DNA of 64,000 bases from Datura wrightii (lineage: Eukaryota > Streptophyta > Magnoliopsida > Solanales > Solanaceae), in contig JASDFA010000001.1 of the NCBI GenBank assembly GCA_035772735.1, positions 78,642,001-78,706,000 on the forward strand, in the 5' to 3' direction. Below, piece after piece: positions 1 through 11,053 of the stretch. A program made the position numbers and the translations under genes. The notes beneath the pieces were generated by a model. It worked only from the letters and a program-made list of their open reading frames with translations, did not search any database and was not told where the DNA came from. The first letter of the stretch is position 1, and each line of letters begins with the position of its first letter.

Positions 1-1395
1 ATAACTACACACAAGTGCACGTGTTCGAACAAGTAGTAAAGTGGCTCAAGTAAGCCAAGTATCGATCCCACAGGGACTGGACTAAAGTATCAATCTAATC
101 AAGTGTCAATAAACTTTAACTCTCAACTGCAGACAACAGTATGAAGAGAATTTTGATATTTTGTTTCCTAATTTTATACTAAGTCTAAAACGAATATACA
201 ATTTGAGTCTGAACTATAAGTATGAGCGTGCTGAGGCTAAAATGAACATGTAGAGAAATAAATTATTGATACAATTTGATTAATCTTTCCTCCGGTTGCT
301 AGTCAAGAATTATTGCCAATGGATTAAAACTCTTGTATTTAACCTAACTTAAGAATCATGAACCTTCCACACACATCTCTGTGATAAAAATAAATTCATG
401 TTCTAGCTATACAAAATTGATTTCTGAATTGACTAATACGACTTTCAGGTATATCTCTATCCTGAAGGTAAATCAATTCTCAATTTTCCCAAACTAAGAA
501 AAGATCATATCCTATCAATTCATAACTTTGCAATTTCTTGCTCTCTCGAGTGAAACCGGACTTTTTAGATACACATTAACATTGGCCACACATTAATGCA
601 GTAAGAACAAGAATCAATAGAACAACCATGGAAGAAAAGATGGAAACCCAATTTATCAATAATTACATTTCAATACAAATGTTCTTAACCTCTGCAAGAA
701 GGGAATTTAGCCACTCATTTGTGGATTAAACATCGTTAAACGAGTGTTAATCATACAAACAATTGAAATAAAGAAGAAGGAGACAGAGAAAAACCCTGAG
801 ATTTTCGTCCCCTCAACTGCCTGTAACCCACGTTCTTGCTCCACCCAGTCAGAATAATTAAAAATGAACCTAAGTGTTCTATTTATACTAGTGGGAATTT
901 TTTCCGAAATAACAAGAAACGTGTCACGGAGTGCATCGCGGAGCACTGCCTCCGTGACACGCCACCAATGTGGACCCTCACTGGAATCTGGTCGTCCAGG
1001 TATTAAAGCCCAACGTTGCACGGCGTGCAACGCGGGGCTAGGACAACGTGCCACGGCCCCAACGTGCACCTTCACTGGAATTTGGCTTATTTTCAGCATC
1101 CGGCCAGAATGCATCCGCGATGGCAGCGTGACACGGCTCCATCGTGGAGCCCCTTTAATTCGTGCTTTCCTTGTGCTTTTTCCTTGCTAGCTTCCGAGTC
1201 CAATCCCGATTTCTCCCAACATGCATCTTAGCTTCGTAAAATTATATTTTTCCTGCAAAACAATGCTAATCATGTTGGTTAGTATAAATTCACATTTTAT
1301 TACAATTCACATGAGAATGTACAAACATCGATAGATAAACAAGACAAAATGACACATTTGAGTATCACTTGGGCATATAAATCTGCCCAAGATCA
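1..1395 (-). repeat. 3' LTR of the Athila-like element (edge-truncated)
   Basis: The bases from 1 align without net length change to 11070-12464. On the minus strand it starts TGATCTTGGGC at 1395. The other end, TGTTCGG on the plus strand, lies just outside the window. Differences from the right-hand copy are scattered point changes: about six in the first 90 aligned bases, with long identical runs after that. Short open frames inside it (both strands, near 700-1230) recur in the other LTR and look fortuitous. Confidence 0.93.
920..961. repeat. Perfect 12-bp inverted repeat in the Athila LTR
   Basis: CGTGTCACGGAG at 920-931 is followed, after 18 bases, by its exact complement at 950-961. The same structure is at 11989-12030 in the other LTR, and close relatives occur twice inside the element (5111-5152 and 5206-5247). 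The arm contains ACGTGTC, which resembles a plant ABRE/bZIP core; any such binding is inference. Confidence 0.8.
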
Positions 1396-1405
1396 CTTAC
1401 CCCAC
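1396..1405 (-). promoter_or_regulatory. Candidate polypurine tract of the Athila-like element
   Basis: On the minus strand the bases abutting the 3' LTR read GTGGGGTAAG. That is the position where the plus-strand primer of an LTR retrotransposon lies. The tract is short and has one T, so the call rests mostly on position. Confidence 0.55.
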
Positions 1406-3210
1406 TGTTAAATCCTTGTTCGTCCCCGAACAATAATCTTACACCTCATGCGATTGACACCCAATCCTTGCTACTTTGGCTCGACAATTCAAGCTACGGT
1501 TATACCGATTATTTAATATAGCAAATCATCAAGAAACATGCATAGTCTTATCAATACAATGACCTTCAACACATTAAGACCTCCTAGACTCAAGAATCGA
1601 CTCTCGATATCGGCAAATTGATGCAAATCAGCTGATCAAGATATCCGACACGAAATTCAATCTCTCGTCGAGCATGTGCCCTCACAACACAAGAGAATTT
1701 TCCCCTTTTTAATCACATGAACTCAAAGACATTACATGCAGGGGCATATAAACAAGATTTCTCTCTCTCTCTCCCAAAAGAATTCACATGCATCATGTCA
1801 TGAACCATAGGCTTGCCTTTAGTGTATTACTCCACTAATATAAGGACGCGTGATGTAAGATCACGTAGGACTTAACGGGTTGTAATGTAAGCTACGGAAC
1901 TAGCAAATACTGGGCTAACCAATAATAGCAACTAGCCTCCTTAAGCGCTTTTTCAATACATCCCATCAACCTTATGGGCATTGTTTCTTCCTTCATCCTC
2001 CCATTCTTGAAGTCTGTCTTTATTTTTGTTCCCATATCTTTAAGCACACTTGACTTAATAATAAAGATTAGTTATACGTCTTCATTATATTTACTTTATA
2101 GCGAGTGCACCTTTGACCTTTTCTTTCCTTTCATCACTTTGCTTTTTCTTTTCTTTTCACAATTCTCACTCCTTGACACTGTGGGAAAATTATTTTTTTT
2201 CTTGAGCGCTTAAGAGTTTTGGATCAAATTCACGGATAATGAAAAGAAGGGGTTAAACTCGGTTTACACCTTTTTGACAAAAGAAAAAAATTGGCTAAAG
2301 GCTCAATGGGCTAACTAGGATGTACATTATAGGTAGGTACGATAATGGAAAAAAAGAAAACTTTCGGTTAAATCGAAGAAATGCCTACATCCTTTCCTAC
2401 AACACACATCCTTCATTTCGTTTTGTACACACACCACGCAAGTTCTAGACACTTCACAATAGCATGGAAGAATCGAAACTCACCACACACTCATTGCACA
2501 TGCTCAACTCAAGACATATTCACAGACTCTCCAATCAGCTAATTACAAGAATTCAAACATTAAGCCTCAATCACACCGAATTGAACTCTAAGGCCTAGGT
2601 ATCTCAATATATTTACAAAGTTGCATGCTTTCATACAAAGCACCTTTGCATTTTAAATATCATGTACAACACACAACAAGAATTTCGCAACCATAAAGTA
2701 ACAACACGTTTGGGATACAAGCGAACAAAAGAAAAAATTTAAAGACAAAAACTACTCATATCGACTACATTTCCCTTAAGACGGTCGTCATCCATCCATC
2801 ATAGGGAATGGTCACTTATTACAACTTCGGTTCAATGGGACTATTCTCGGTAAAAGAACCGAAAACAAACGCCGAGAAACCCAATCATAAAAATAATTAA
2901 ACGAAAAAGAAAGAAAAATATATATAAAAAAATTTAAAAATATCAATGATTTCGATAAAAAAAATATTTACAAAAACAGCTAACAACATTCAACAGCACA
3001 CAACAGCACACAACAGCTTCACATTAACTACAATACCGAACATACACAAAAATCACAGGGTCACAAATTTAGCACAACAACAGAATAGAAACATAATTAA
3101 CAACAAAACAACCAGCACCTAACTACTCCCACCCCACACTTAAATTGAACACTGTCCCTAGTGTTCATAAAATTTAGCATAGCACAAAAGTGGTTGGTGA
3201 AACTCCCTGA
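1406..3210 (-). other. Athila 3' non-coding interior
   Basis: About 1.8 kb of AT-rich sequence between the env-position ORF and the 3' LTR. I see no convincing coding frame. It holds a CT run near 1761-1773 and a short CAACAGCACA repeat near 2990-3016. Athila elements usually have a long untranslated stretch here. Confidence 0.6.
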
Positions 3211-4285
3211 TCAATTGAAGTAATCAACTTCTTTGTCAGGTGCTGCTGCCTCATCTCCTATGTCTGAATCTCCCCCGTCGTCCTCCTCTGACTCAATATC
3301 GGAGTCATCGCGACATGTCTCCTCATCTGTGGGAACATCATCATCAGTGGGCTCCACAAAAGCTGGCCCCACTCGGCATAGAGCCCTGGCATTTTCGCCA
3401 AAAGGGTAGTCTAGCTCGAGCTGCCACAGTTCATCTTTTGTTGCCGGCCTCCCGCCTATGCGCAGCTGGAGCATCTGCATCCCAAACATGCGGGCCATGT
3501 ACTGATCATCCCGAGCATGTCGCTCGGCTAGTGTAAGAATTGGCCCTTGAGTGGTGTCGGGTGCTTAGTTTTGGTGACGTCTAAGTCCCGCCTCTTCATC
3601 TGCGGGATGTAGTCAAGGGCCTGCTCCTCAACATCTAGGCCCCTCAGGAACGTGGTCAGTAAACCACCAAACCCATACCTATGCCCTTGATGCAAACGGG
3701 CTCTCTTCATGGCGGAGATGATCACCGCCCCAACGTTGATCTCCAGCCCTTTCATCAAGGCATAGACCAAGCACACATGATCCCGGGTGACATCTGTCAT
3801 ATGCACCCCCGGGATCAGGCAGGAACAAACAATTTTAAGCAATATCCTGGCTTCCCTGTTCATCCGTGAGTAGGGCAATGTCTGATGGTAGCCCCTCTCC
3901 TTATGCCTGCTCCACCATGCTGTAGATCGGGCTCCACACAGAGTGCGTTTGATATACGCTTATAGTGGAGTGATATTCAGCTGCCGGAGTACATGGGCGT
4001 CTGTGTCCCGCGCCCCCAAGATGGCATTAAGGTGATGGGGCTCAAAAGTGACTACCTGCCCCCTTATCTTTATGGTGTGACTTCTGAGTGTCGGGTACCC
4101 GTTGGCGTAGAACTCCCGAATCAGGTGAAGATTGCATTCCTTGGGCTCTTCAAAGATGAAGTTCAGCCCGGCTGCATCAATCCTATGGACAATTCTGGGG
4201 AATTCTTATGCCAACGACTCCCTTGCAATATGTTCCTTAGGGAAGTATTTGTTCTACTTATGCTTTGTGTACCATTTCTTCCCTT
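3211..4285 (-). pseudogene. Env-position ORF with 'putative plant transposon protein' region (broken)
   Basis: Downstream of integrase on the minus strand, a frame from about 4285 contains REFYANGYP and LNAILGA. It continues into 3878-3528 (HVCLVYALMKGLEINVGA, YGFGGLLTTFLRG) and then 3498-3211 (IGGRPATKDELWQLE, acidic tail). These fit, from memory, the plant domain found after pol in Athila-type elements and annotated as putative plant transposon protein. Stops (one after LNITPL) and a frame change near 3510 break it. Athila elements have been called env-like for an ORF here; I see no clear signal peptide or fusion-type membrane segment, so an envelope role is unsupported. The product, if any, is of unknown function. 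Confidence 0.6.
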
Positions 4286-4439
4286 CCTCTGTCACCCATC
4301 AGGTTCCGTATTGACGGCGTTGGCCGCGCGGAACCGGTGGTGCTGCTGGGACTGCTGTTCCCAGTCTAATTCTTTTCCTTCCGGCGCCTGATGTAGATGC
4401 GCCCTTTCCGTTATCTTGCCTGCTTGCCACTGTTCCTGT

Positions 4440-5552
4440 CAAATCAAGCAGACAGTCTCAATGTTATTCAAATTAAAATTAGCTTCGACTAAGGTTAGGT
4501 TAAGCTAGGCCACCCCACACTTAGTCTTTAGCCACAATCACAACATCACGGCAAGACAATTCTCACTTCCCAATTTACAACAAGAAACAACATGCCTTGT
4601 GCATTCAGAGAATTCGATGGAATATATTTTACGTACTACTTAGACTTCGTACAGTTATTCAACATATGACCATCAATACCATTTCATCCCATAGCACTTA
4701 GCACAAAAAAACTCTTAACACAACCTATGCAACCCACCAAGTTCTATGCAATTCACAATTTCATTCTCCCAAAAATCCATCGTTTACTTAGCATATTCAT
4801 AACAAGCACAACATAATTCACCTTACACTTAGGGCACGCTTTAGTTACCTCACATGCTCAAAAATTGACAATTTCGGCCAAAATTGAGGTTAAGTTCATG
4901 AACATACCTTTAATTCGTTGAACTTGAAGAGAAGTTGAAGAAAATTTGATCCTAGGTCCATGTCACATTGGGGGAGGGGGGATTTTGGGTTGTTTGTCGC
5001 GGAGGGGAGTGAAAAAATGGGAAAAATTAGGTGTTTTTAGGGTTTAAAAGAAGGTTTTTCGCGCGTCTCACCCGGCGACCCGGTGTGACCCATCACGAAT
5101 AACACTTCAACGTGTCACGGAGGGTAACGCGGAGCATACCCTCTGTGACACGGAGCCATCACACAGGGGTTCTGGAATTTGTAAAAAATTCCAAAACACC
5201 TTCAACGTGTCACGGAGGGTAACGCGGAGGCCCTCCTCTGTGACACGGAGCCATCGCGCAGGCTCACTGTTTTGCCACTTTTTATTATTTTTCTCACCTC
5301 GATTTTTCCTTTGCGATCCTTTGCATTTTTACCCTCCGTTCAACCTAAAATTTATCTCACAACAAGAAATTGGTTAGAATTTATAGGTTTCACATAAAAT
5401 ATAATTTTTTTGTATTTATTTTTATTTTTCTCATTTTTTTTCTTTTTCTTCTTTTTTTTTCTTCTACGAAATCTATTCCAATATTACAAAAATTCCACGG
5501 GTTGCCTCCCATGCAGCGCCTGGTTTACCGTCGCGGCTCGATATCATTAAGC
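4440..5552 (-). other. pol to env-position intergenic region with duplicated hairpins
   Basis: This 1.1 kb holds no recognisable coding frame. It contains two tandem copies of a block with CGTGTCACGGAGGG and its near complement, and a long T-rich run at 5405-5464. In Athila elements this gap is thought to carry the splice acceptor for the downstream ORF; I cannot locate one with confidence. Confidence 0.6.
5107..5247. repeat. Two tandem imperfect hairpin blocks
   Basis: Arms at 5111-5126 and 5137-5152 are 16 bases with one mismatch. Arms at 5206-5218 and 5235-5247 are 13 bases with one mismatch. Block spacing is 95 bases. The arm core is the same CGTGTCACGGAG that forms the perfect hairpin in both LTRs. 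Confidence 0.75.
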
Positions 5553-6761
5553 TCAGTCATCCTCTTGGGTGACGGACGTCTTCTCTTGACTACCGTCCTC
5601 ACCCCAGTAATGCTTACATCGCTGCCCATTGACTAAGAACGTGGCACTTCGATCTTCTTGCCACAACTCTATTGCCCCGTGCGGGGTCATTCTCACTACC
5701 TCAAATGGCCCTGACCATTTGGACCTCAGTTTCCATGGAAACAGCTTCAATCTTGAATTGAAGAGCAATACTTTCTGCCCCGGCTCAAAAATATGATACA
5801 CCACATGCTTGTCATGCCACCTCTTTGTTTTTTCTTTGTATTACTTGGCCCTCTCATAAGCATGCCAATGAAACTCTTCAAGTTCGCTGAGTTGCATTAG
5901 CCTCTTCTTGCCCGCTAGCTCTAAGTCCATATTCAATTTCTTCATGGCCCAGAAGGCTCGGTGCTCTAGCTCCACTGGCAGATGACACGCTTTACCATAG
6001 ACCAATCGGTATGGAGAAGTTCCAATCGGTGTCTTGTAAGCAGTTCTGTATGCCCACAACGCATCATCAAGTTTGCTTGACCAATCATTACGTTGTGCAT
6101 TCACTGTTTTCTGGAGAATCTGCTTCACTTCTCTATTCGACACCTCTACTTGCCCACTAGTTTGGGGGTGATATGTTGTTGCCACCTTGTGGCGCACCCC
6201 ATACTTGGCTAGTAGCTTCTTGAAACTTGCATTTACGAAATGAGCCCCTCCATCACTGATAATGGCTCGGGGTGTCCCGAACCTAGTGAGAATGTGTTTT
6301 TTCACAAATTTTGTTACCACCTTGTTGTCATTCCTGGGGCAAGCTATTGCTTCAACCCACTTTGATACATAATCAACGGCCACCAAGATGTAACGATTAC
6401 CAAATGACGGTGGGAATGGGCCCATGAAGTCTATGCCCCATACATCAAAGCTCTCCACTTCCAGTACATTCTGCAGCGAAATCTCTTGCCTTCTACCAAT
6501 TGTGCCTGTACGCTGACATCTATCGGACATTTTGACGTATGCCATAGAGTCTCTAAATAGTGTAGGCCAAAAGAAACCTGACTGTAGAACCTTGTGCGCT
6601 GTCCGCTCACCTCCATGGTGCCCCCCATACAACGAAGAGTGACAACTCCTCAAAACCTCTGCAATCTGGCTCTCCGGGATGCATCTTCTCATCACCTGAT
6701 TCGGTCCCTGTTTAAATAAGTATGGCTCATCCCAAATAAAATACCGGCAATCAGGCCTCAA
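5553..6761 (-). pseudogene. Athila integrase (one frame break near the C-terminus)
   Basis: Integrase joins the cDNA ends to chromosomal DNA. From 6761 down to 5841 there is one 306-residue frame. The N-terminal zinc-binding region reads HHGGERTAH...RCQRTG, but the first cysteine of the usual CxxC is serine (MSDRCQ). The catalytic core has D111 (WGIDFMG), D170 (IISDGGAHF) and E206 (QVEVSNRE), the DD35E spacing expected. The C-terminal part with KLRSKWSGPFEVV lies in a separate frame, 5804-5553, so one frameshift separates them. It follows RNase H as in all Ty3/Gypsy pol genes. No chromodomain is seen, as expected for Athila. Confidence 0.88.
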
Positions 6762-6773
6762 TTTTTTTCTCTG

Positions 6774-8604
6774 CTAAACTGTAGCCTCAGGTGGATAGAC
6801 TCCACTCACTAGCAAGTTGACTATGTCTGGGTACCAGGGAACTTCAGCTTCCCCTATTGCCAAGAGCTGCTCATCTGGGAACTCCTCATTGATGTTATCA
6901 CCTTCCTTCACATGTGACCGGCTTTCCAATCGCGATAAGTGATCTGCCACCTGATTTTCGCTCCCCTTTCTGTCCTTAATTTCGAGGTTGAAATCTTGCA
7001 CAACAGGATCCATCTGATCAGCCTGGGCTTTGCATCCTTCTTGTTAAACAGATACCGAATCGCTGCATGATCGGTATACACCACTACTCTCGAACCCACC
7101 AAATAGGACCTGAATTTATCAAATGCAAACACCAATGCTAGCATCTCCTTCTCTGTGACTGTATAATTACTTTGGGCAGTGTTCAGTGTTTTGCTTGCAT
7201 AATGAATTGAATGAAAGATTCTATTTTTCCTCTGCGCCAATACAACTCCCACAACCACATCACTTGTATCACACATCAATTCAAATGGTTGTTCCCAATC
7301 CGGAGAAATAAGGATAGGTGCTTCTATCAATTTCTGCTTCAACTCCTCGAATGCTTTAACACACTCATCATCCAACTCAAACTTCACCTCTTTTTCTAAC
7401 AATCTGCATAGTGGTCTAGAAATTTTTGAGAAGTTTCTGATGAACTGTCTGTAGAACCCTGCATGCCCAAGAAAACTGCGAACACCTTTCACCGACACAG
7501 GTGGTGGTAACTTCTCAATAACCTCAATCTTAGCACGATCGACCTCCAGCCCCTTGCAAGACACTTTATGGCCAAGGACGATACCTTCCTTTACTAAGAA
7601 ATGGAATTTCTCCCAGTTGAGTACAAGGTTGGATTCTTCGCAGCGAGCCAGCACCCTGTCAAGATTCTGCAAACAAGTAGCAAATGAATTACCGAAAACA
7701 GAAAAATCATCCATAAATACCTCAACAAAATCCTCCACCATGTCGTGGAAAATAACTATCATGCATCTCTAGAATGTGGCAGGTGCATTGCATAACCCAA
7801 ATGGCATCCGCCTAAAAGCTTCCCATAAGGACAGGTAAAAGTAGTCTTCTCCTGATCCTCTGGTGCTATGGCTATTTGGTTATAGCCAAGAGTACCCATC
7901 AAGGAAACAATAATATTCCTGTCCAGCCAACCTGTCTAATATTTGATCAATGAATGGGATAGGATAATGATCTTTCCTTGTGGCTTCATTAAGCTTTCTA
8001 TAGTCCATACAGATCCGCCAGCCTATGACGGTTCGTGTAGGAATCATCTCATTTTTTCATTGGTGACCACGATCATCCCTCCTTTCTTTGGAACGCACTG
8101 AACGGTGCTGACCCATTCACTGTCTGAGATAGGGTAGACCACACCTACATCAAGCCACTTAATTATTTCTTTCCTAACCACATCCTTCATTGCTGGATTT
8201 AACCTTCGCTGAGGCTGAACAGTCGACTTTGCTCCTGTCTCCATGAAAATCCTGTGTGTGTAAAAAGCTGGATTGATACCCTGAATATCTGACATTTGCC
8301 AACCCATTACTTTCTTCCTTTTTCTGAGGACACCCAATGCTTCCTTCTCCTGTGCCTCCATCAATTCTGCGGAGATGATGACCGGCAAAGTCTCATCTTC
8401 CCCCAAAAAGACATATTTTAAATGGGGAGGCAATTCTTTCAATTCCAGCTCTGGTGCTTCCTCAATAGATGGTTTCGGCAATGGTTCCAGAGACCTCATT
8501 AGAGACTGAAATTCCTGTTTCCTAGGATGCCTTTGTGACTCATTCAGCATTTGTACCACCTCATAAGCATCTCTATCTCCGAAATGATCGGAGTTCATCA
8601 ACAC
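6774..8604 (-). pseudogene. Athila reverse transcriptase and RNase H (frameshifted)
   Basis: RT copies the element RNA; RNase H removes the RNA strand. The frame 8604-8044 covers the RT start and ends after VPKKGGMIVV. The next part (near 8040-7770, ICMDYRKLNEATRKDHYP and the SGYNQIAI region) is in a shifted frame. 7762-6908 then carries the FMDD active site at 7717-7706, the thumb region and RNase H, where the usual CDAS reads CDTS and YTDHAAIRYL is present. The tail (ENQVADHLSRL) sits in 7013-6774, so a second frameshift lies near 7000. Two in-frame stops separate this from the protease upstream. Confidence 0.85.
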
Positions 8605-8646
8605 TCTTTTCAGTGGGTCTTAAGATTCAACAATCTGACGAATTTC

Positions 8647-9054
8647 TTATTGATCAAACACACTAATTGCTGAAAGCTCCTCATGTATGGCCAGCAGCTT
8701 CATGACCTTAAATACATCAAATACCTCAACTTTTTTGTGTGCCCGCATAGTTAGCTGCCCTGCTGCTACATCAACAAGTGCTTTCCCGGTCGCCAAGAAA
8801 GGACGTCCCAAAATAAATGAGACTTCCGCATCCGGCTCAAAATCCAGCATAATAAAGTCAACCGGGAAAATAAGGGAGCCCACTTGCACCAGCACGTCCT
8901 CCACAATGCCATATGGTCTGGCCAAAGAACGATCCGCTAGTTGCAAGATCACTGTTGTCGGTCTAGGACTGCCTAGCCCCAATTTCTTGAATACCGATGT
9001 CGACATCAAGTTAATCCTCGTTCCCAAATCACATAATCCATGAGCTCGGATGCT
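8647..9054 (-). pseudogene. Athila aspartic protease
   Basis: Retropepsin-like protease that cuts the gag-pol polyprotein. The active-site triplet is DLG in LCDLGTRINLMS, just upstream of the first methionine at 9027. The second conserved block is FILGRPFLATG. The frame is the same as the gag end (9669-9055) and as RT; only stop codons at 9055-9057 and 8647-8649, and one between 8647 and 8604, interrupt it. The ancestor therefore probably had one continuous gag-protease-pol frame. Confidence 0.83.
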
Positions 9055-10904
9055 CTACCCGATTGTAAGTTGAACTGTAAAGATCCCAGGGTCTTTGAGC
9101 TTTGTGGGAAACCTATTTTGTATCCGTGAAGTGCACTCCTCCGTAAGCGCCACCGTAGCATACTCCGTCAACCTACTTTTATTCCCCACGATGTCCTTGA
9201 TATATTGTGCATACTTCGGCACTCCCTGCAAAACATCAACAAGAGGTAAATTAATGTGTACCTGCTTAAGCACCTCCATGAACTTTTTGAAACACGCTTC
9301 CTCCTTGTGTTTCCTTAGTCTTTGAGGGAACGGGGGTGGTGGTCTTTCTGGTTCAGCTTCCTTCTCCTTCCCCCTACCATCATTGTGCTCCCTCTCCTTC
9401 TCCACTACTCCCGACTGTTGTGGTGGTCTTTCTGGTTCCACCTCCTTGAGTTGCAAACCACTCCTCATGGTCACTGCATTTACTTGCTTGGGGTTGGGGT
9501 CAGTGTCACTTGGAAGTCCTCCTCTCGGCCTGGTGTTTTGAGCTCCAGCAAATTGCCCAAACTGGTACTCCAGCGCCTTTGTAGCTAACTGATTGTTCTT
9601 TACATCGGCTGCCAATTTCACGTAATCAGCCTGCAATTGAGCTTGGTTAGCTATCATTGTCTTGAACATCTCCTCAATGCTGGGTGATGGTGGTGGAGGA
9701 GGTGCATAGTTACTTCTGTATTGTGACTGATAGTTCTGCTGCCCTTCTTGATTTCTCTACGCCCCTGACTCGAACTTTGCCCTTAATGGTTGTTGCTACC
9801 CCAAGAGAAATTCGGCTGATTCCTCCAGTTGGAATTGTAGTTGTTGCCATACTGTAGGTGGTTATTTCTCTGTGCATTACCAATAAAGTTCACCGAATAA
9901 GGATTTGCTCCGCAACACTTAGCTGAGTATTCATTACTCCCGCACACTTCACACCAAATCTACTGCACTACATTCACTGGGGCTTGAGACTGGTTCATGC
10001 TCATGTTACTGAAGTGGGTGTTGAGTTGATTCTGTGACGCAGCTATCTAAGCAGCAATATCTGTAAAACCATCCACTTCTAAGATTCCTGCTGCTTTCCT
10101 TGTTCCTCCTCTTGACGAGTCCGCATTCCACTCCGGATTCCCCTGCGAAATATGATTTAACAAGGTATACAGCTCCTCATAAGTCTTCTCTAATGCTTGT
10201 CCCCCAGCTGCTAAGTCTAGCAAGATTTTTGTGTGGGGTTCCAAACCCTCTATGAAAGTATACACCAGCACATCATTGGATTGGTGATGATGAGGACAAT
10301 CCCGCAACATAGATTTGAATCTCTCCCAGGCCTGATATAGATTCTCTCCCTCTCTCTGTTTAAAACTTAGAATTTGACTTCTAAGTCTTGTTGTTTTACC
10401 GGATGGAAAGAACCGTACCAAGAATTTCTTTGCAAGATCATCCCACGTGGTTATGGAATTAGGTGGCTCAGCTTTCAACCACCTCTTAGATTCTCCCAAA
10501 AGTGAAAATGGGAACAATGTAAGCCTGACATAATGTGATGACACTCCAGCAGGGATGTAAGTGTCACTTATCTCCAAAAAATTTTGGAAATGTTGCTGTG
10601 GATCCTCATGAGGGAGACCTGTGAACTACCCGTTGGTGTGCAGCAATTGCACCATGTTCTGTTTAAGCTCGAACCTCCCTGTTGGATCAGGTTTGCAGAT
10701 GCTAGATGTGACATTGTTAGCATGTGGGATTGCCACCTCGCGAACCGGCCTAGCTGCCATTTCCCCGGGCACTAACATTGCCCTTACAACTTGTGGATTC
10801 TTTTGTTGCTCCAGGATTGTTTGTCTGAGCAACTGCAGCTTTTTCTCTAGAGCTTCTCTCCTTTGATGATGGAATTGTCTTTCCGGCTCTAAAGATGAGT
10901 CCAC
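9055..10904 (-). pseudogene. Athila gag (interrupted)
   Basis: Gag forms the virus-like particle. Pieces are 10904-10626, 10577-10047 and 9669-9055. The middle piece is the gag core (WDDLAKKFLVRFFP, QREGENLYQAWERF, HILL-like DLAAGGQ region). A single zinc knuckle lies near 9955-9910 with CEVCGSNEYSAKC, where the histidine is replaced by tyrosine. A stop at about 10626 and others near 10047 and 9960 break the frame. The last piece is proline-rich and leads into protease. The frame begins about 150 bases downstream of the primer site. Confidence 0.83.
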
Positions 10905-11030
10905 CAGCTCCTTGTCTCTTGCCAGTGTTGAACAGAAATTAGTATCTACAAAATACAGGCTAAGACCAAGTTGTCAACACTAAGAGGAAATAGTAAACTA
11001 ACACTTAAGAAAATTTTACCAATTGCCAGT

Positions 11031-11047
11031 CCCCGGCAACGACGCCA
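11031..11047 (-). promoter_or_regulatory. Primer binding site, tRNA-Asp type
   Basis: On the minus strand this reads TGGCGTCGTTGCCGGGG. It matches the complement of plant tRNA-Asp(GTC) 3' end with one mismatch (T for C at base 6). It lies six bases inside the 5' LTR boundary. Priming by tRNA-Asp is characteristic of Athila/Tat elements. Confidence 0.88.
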
Positions 11048-11053
11048 AAAACT

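Noticed and set aside
864..1231. Overlapping open frames of 71-135 codons on both strands of the Athila LTR, repeated at 11776-12300
   Set aside because: They recur only because the LTR is repeated, have no recognisable domain, and lie in a GC-richer stretch where stops are rarer.
1974..2213. 79-codon hydrophobic frame that could be a membrane protein
   Set aside because: T-rich strand in the Athila non-coding interior; the hydrophobicity comes from TTT and TTC codons. The same applies to 5370-5636 and 57812-58072.
5405..5464. T-rich tract as a poly-A tail of a retroposed transcript
   Set aside because: It lies inside the Athila interior between integrase and the hairpin blocks, with no target duplication and no gene sequence beside it.
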